Below the pieces are notes generated by a model. That model did not search any database and was not told where the DNA came from. It saw only the letters and a list, made by a program, of their open reading frames with translations. 64,000 nucleotides of DNA, taken from Phenylobacterium zucineum HLK1 (GTDB taxonomy: Bacteria > Pseudomonadota > Alphaproteobacteria > Caulobacterales > Caulobacteraceae). The DNA lies in contig NC_011144.1 in the NCBI RefSeq assembly GCF_000017265.1, positions 2,396,001 to 2,460,000 on the forward strand. The letters are read 5' to 3'. Position numbers and translations under genes: made by a program. Within the stretch, counting starts at the first letter, position 1. Every line of letters begins with the position of its first letter. Below, in pieces: positions 61,708 through 64,000 of this stretch.

Positions 61708-62324
61708 AGGAGGCCGGCCCGTCGGATGCAGGTCTGGGCGAGGCGGTCGGCCGCGGCGATCCGCCGGCCGTGGAACCGGCGCAGCGCCTGGGCGATCTCC
61801 GCCGGGGAGTCCTGCGCGGCCGAGCGCAGGAGGTCCTGGGCCTCCTGCGCGAGCTCGTCCAGGACCAGCGGCTCGGTCCGCCGGACCGGTCCCAGCTGGG
61901 TGGCGACGCCGCGGTAGGCGGAGAGCAGCGCGGGGCTGGCGCGGGCCCGCATCCAGGCCATCCAGAACTCCTCCAGCGCGACCACCGGCTCCGCCTCCAG
62001 ATCACCGGGCGCGGGCGGCGCCTGCTGCACGCTGCGCTCCTGGGCGAGCAGGATCAGCAGCTGGGACAGGCCCAGGCGGTAGAGGTCGGCGACATCGGCG
62101 GCGGTCAGACGACGGACGAAGAAGCCCTGGCCGCGGCGCTCCTCGACGAGCCCCTCCCCGGCGAGGCGGGAGAGGGCTTCGCGGATCGGGGTGGCGCTCA
62201 GCCTCAGCTCGTCGGCGACGATCACCGCGGGGATCCGGTCGCCGGGCGGGAAGCGGCCCTCGCGCAGGCGCCGCCGCAGGGCCTCCAGGGCGGTCTCGAA
62301 CGCCTCCTCCCGCTCCGATCCCAT
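61704..62324 (-). CDS. GntR-family regulator upstream of the lasso precursor
   Basis: 206 residues. The HTH contains ADELRLSATPIREALSRLAGEGLVEERRGQGFFVRRLTAADV (residues about 37-78), followed by a helical FCD-type C-terminus (LAQEAQDLLRSAAQDSPAEIAQALRRFHGRRI). It is not closely similar to the pair at 882 and 8964. The ATG at 62324 was preferred to a much longer upstream frame because the HTH fold begins right after it. It lies directly upstream of, and on the same strand as, the precursor gene, so it probably senses a signal for lasso production. Confidence 0.85.
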   Translation of the reverse strand: MGSEREEAFETALEALRRRLREGRFPPGDRIPAVIVADELRLSATPIREALSRLAGEGLVEERRGQGFFVRRLTAADVADLYRLGLSQLLILLAQERSVQQAPPAPGDLEAEPVVALEEFWMAWMRARASPALLSAYRGVATQLGPVRRTEPLVLDELAQEAQDLLRSAAQDSPAEIAQALRRFHGRRIAAADRLAQTCIRRAGLL

Positions 62325-62417
62325 GACGCACTCCCGCTGATCGGGCGACCATAGGTTGTCCAAAGATCGCGATTGGCAAGGCGAGGCGGCGAACACTGGC
62401 GTATTCTTGGGGAAATC

Positions 62418-62456
62418 CGCAACAGGGTTGCGGTCGACCCGCAATACTGTTGCGGG
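62418..62456. promoter_or_regulatory. Tandem 17-bp inverted repeats CCGCAA-N5-TTGCGG
   Basis: Two copies of CCGCAA-N5-TTGCGG occupy 62418-62434 and 62440-62456, separated by 5 bp. All four half sites are exactly 11 bp apart (62418, 62429, 62440, 62451). They lie between the divergent GntR gene and the HTH-like gene. A separate 10-bp palindrome CAGTATACTG is at 62463-62472. Confidence 0.65.
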
Positions 62457-62522
62457 TTTCACAGTATACTGAACCCGCCTGGGTTGTCCGGCGTTTCTCC
62501 GCTGCGGAGCAGACGTGGCGGG

Positions 62523-62966
62523 ATGGCGTCGATGAAGGCGGTGGAGACCTGGGGCGGCGAGGCGCCGCCGAGCGTGGAGCAGGTGCTGCGGCGGATCGCC
62601 TTCCACATCCGCCAGCGCATCGCTGAGCCGGGCATGGTCGAGCGCGTCACGGCCCGGGCGCGGATCACCCGCAAGACCCTGGCCCGCTACGCCAGTTTCG
62701 AGCCGCTCGCCCCGACCGCCGCCGACCCGCGCAACGGCGGACCGCGCCGGCTGGACCTGTTCGTGGCGATCTGCCGGGCCCTCGACGAGAACCCGGGCAA
62801 GGTGCTGTGGGCCGCCACCCTGGCGGCCGACTATGCGGCCATGCGCACCCTGCTGGAGGCGGAGGTGCACCTGCAGCGGGAGCTGCGGATCCTCGCCGAG
62901 CCAGGCGGGCCGCGGAGCCTCGCCCTGCGCCTGGTGCGCGAGCCGGCCAGCGGACGGGGCGGCTGA
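62523..62966 (+). CDS. HTH-like hypothetical protein of mobile-element type
   Basis: 147 residues. RVTARARITRKTLARYASFEPLAPTAADPRNGGPRRLDLFVAICRALDENPGKVLW looks like a Cro/CI-type HTH with an inserted loop. The rest is helical and charged (MRTLLEAEVHLQRELRILAEPGG). No closer family was recognised. It is divergent from the lasso-linked GntR gene across the tandem operator and precedes a Toprim-type gene, as in plasmid or integrative-element modules. An ATG nine bases downstream is also possible. Confidence 0.55.
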   Translation: MASMKAVETWGGEAPPSVEQVLRRIAFHIRQRIAEPGMVERVTARARITRKTLARYASFEPLAPTAADPRNGGPRRLDLFVAICRALDENPGKVLWAATLAADYAAMRTLLEAEVHLQRELRILAEPGGPRSLALRLVREPASGRGG

Positions 62967-63024
62967 AGGCCCGAGGAAGGGCGGCGGACGGCCCCTTGAG
63001 GACCGGAGGCGAAGGAGACCGACC

Positions 63025-63948
63025 ATGTCCGCATCCCCCGGCGGCCGTCCCGCCACGCTGCACGCCATAGTCGCCGCCCTCGGCGGCGACCTCTACGCCG
63101 GCGGGCGACGGGCCAATGTGCCCGCGCCCGGGCACAGCCGCGCCGACCGCTCCGTCTCCCTGCTGCTGGACGGCGACCGGCTGGTGGCCCACAGCTTCGG
63201 CGGCGCCACCTGGCGCGAGGCGCTGGACGACCTGCGCGCCCGCGGCCTGATCGACGCGGAGCACCGGCTGCTGGACGGCGGGGCGGCCCCCGCGCCCGGC
63301 CCGGCGCCGGCCGCGCCCGACCGATCCGCCCGGACAGCGGCGGCGGCCCGGCTGTGGGCCGAGGCGGGGCCGCTGCGGCCCGGGACGGCGGCCGCCCTGC
63401 ACTGCCGGCGGCGCGGGGCGCCCCAGGCCGCGGAGTCCCCGGCCCTGCGGGCGCATGCGGCCGCCCCGACCTCCCTCTACCGGCCGGGCTTCCGGCGCGC
63501 CCCCGCCCTGGTCGCCGCGGTGCGCGCGCCGGACGGGCCGCTCACCGCCGTGGAGGTCACCTACCTGACCGACGACGGCCGCCGGCGGCGGATGACGGCG
63601 GCGCGGCGGGTGGCGGGCGTCCTGCCGCCGGGCGCCGCCGTGCGGCTGGCCGATCCCGGCGCCGAGATGCTCGCCGCCGAGGGGGTGTTCACCGCCCTGT
63701 CGGCGATGCGGGTCTTCGGGCTGCCGGGCTGGGCTCTGCTCGGCGCGCACAACCTGGCGCGCTGGACGCCGCCGGACGGCGTCCGGCGGGTGCTCATCGC
63801 CGCCGACAACGGACGCATCGGCCTGGCGACGGCCGACCGCCTGCAGCGCCGGCTCCGGGAGATGGGGCTGCAGGCGCAGGTGCGCCCCCCGCCCGCGCCC
63901 TTCGGCGACTGGAACGATCTTCACGGCGCCAAGGCCGAGGCGGGCTGA
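63025..63948 (+). CDS. Toprim-domain (DUF7146-like) primase/helicase-associated protein
   Basis: 307 residues. An N-terminal zinc-less primase-like part (LGGDLYAGGRRANVPAPGHSRADRSVSLLLDGDRLVAHSFGG) is followed by an Ala/Arg-rich linker. The Toprim fold shows Glu in MLAAEGVFTALSAM and the acidic pair in VLIAADNGRIGLATADRL, ending GDWNDLHG. Such proteins are found on plasmids and integrative elements. AAGGAG precedes the ATG. It supports the view that the region next to the lasso locus is mobile-element derived. Confidence 0.75.
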   Translation: MSASPGGRPATLHAIVAALGGDLYAGGRRANVPAPGHSRADRSVSLLLDGDRLVAHSFGGATWREALDDLRARGLIDAEHRLLDGGAAPAPGPAPAAPDRSARTAAAARLWAEAGPLRPGTAAALHCRRRGAPQAAESPALRAHAAAPTSLYRPGFRRAPALVAAVRAPDGPLTAVEVTYLTDDGRRRRMTAARRVAGVLPPGAAVRLADPGAEMLAAEGVFTALSAMRVFGLPGWALLGAHNLARWTPPDGVRRVLIAADNGRIGLATADRLQRRLREMGLQAQVRPPPAPFGDWNDLHGAKAEAG

Positions 63949-63978
63949 GGCGGTCGGACGCGGCGCTTGCGCCGACGG

Positions 63979-63999
63979 GCGACTCGCCTCCCGAGTCGC
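63979..63999 (+). terminator. Hairpin after the Toprim gene
   Basis: An 8-bp stem GCGACTCG / CGAGTCGC (63979-63986, 63992-63999) with a 5-nt loop, 31 bp after the stop. The window ends before any U-tract can be seen. Confidence 0.45.
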
Positions 64000-64000
64000 G

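Noticed and set aside
62325-63068. N-terminal extension of the lasso-linked GntR regulator to 454 residues
   Set aside because: The extra part overlaps the tandem operator and two plus-strand genes and has no domain; the normal GntR start is at 62324.
1-64000. tRNA, rRNA, riboswitch or CRISPR loci
   Set aside because: No cloverleaf arms, rRNA segments, known riboswitch cores or regular repeat-spacer arrays were recognised on reading either strand.

Overview
The window is about 70% GC with tightly packed genes, many 4-bp ATGA/GTGA overlaps and GTG starts. It carries several TonB-dependent receptors, spinster-type MFS transporters and a FecI/FecR/receptor-coupled lasso peptide locus. This fits an alphaproteobacterium, most likely Caulobacteraceae (Phenylobacterium/Caulobacter type). 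The genus is an inference; no rRNA or tRNA gene is present to confirm it.

Layout. (1) 0.2-15.8 kb: a catabolic/uptake locus of unknown substrate. It has a cupin, two paralogous FCD-type GntR regulators, a family III CoA-transferase, a GlcG-like protein, a ThDP-dependent lyase/synthase, an NTF2-like protein, three MFS transporters, a TonB receptor and a D-aminoacylase-type amidohydrolase. Most promoters carry TGCAT-centred palindromes of the form TTGCATRCAA, so the locus looks like one regulon. (2) 15.8-26 kb: stress and ion homeostasis: a tandem UspA protein, a complete Mrp Na+/H+ antiporter operon (A/B fusion, C-G), an MscS channel, a DUF2267 protein and a Cys-rich copper-binding four-helix-bundle protein. 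(3) 26-37.6 kb: a glycoside 3-oxidation gene set: two GMC oxidoreductase pairs with small subunits, two DUF1080 (3-keto-disaccharide hydrolase) proteins, two TIM-barrel isomerase-like proteins, a Gfo/Idh/MocA dehydrogenase and an MFS permease. A LacI regulator shares a 14-bp palindrome with the permease gene. (4) 37.8-48.4 kb: a large DUF4347/RTX secreted protein, a duplicated-HTH regulator with a decayed relative beside it, and exopolysaccharide genes (nucleotide-sugar dehydrogenase, Wza-like export protein, transglutaminase-like protease, O-antigen ligase-like protein). (5) 48.4-51.3 kb: an insertion hot spot. A 5'-truncated IS110 transposase is fused in frame to the last polysaccharide gene, followed by decayed DNA and an intact 1.26-kb IS3-family element with a programmed -1 frameshift site. 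(6) 51.6-62.3 kb: a lasso peptide locus. An XRE regulator faces an ECF sigma/FecR/STN-TonB receptor/isopeptidase operon; convergent to it are precursor A, fused B protein and cyclase C, with a GntR regulator upstream of A. (7) 62.5-64 kb: an HTH-like protein and a Toprim-like protein of plasmid/integrative-element type.

How the parts work together. In the lasso locus, C and B would thread and cyclise the precursor. The receptor would take the peptide (or a loaded form) back across the outer membrane, its STN domain would signal through FecR to the sigma factor, and the periplasmic isopeptidase would linearise it. There is no ABC exporter gene, as is usual for isopeptidase-type lasso loci. The predicted precursor is the most unusual item: neither possible leader/core boundary gives a fully canonical lasso core. 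Location between IS elements and element-type genes suggests the locus sits in an acquired island.
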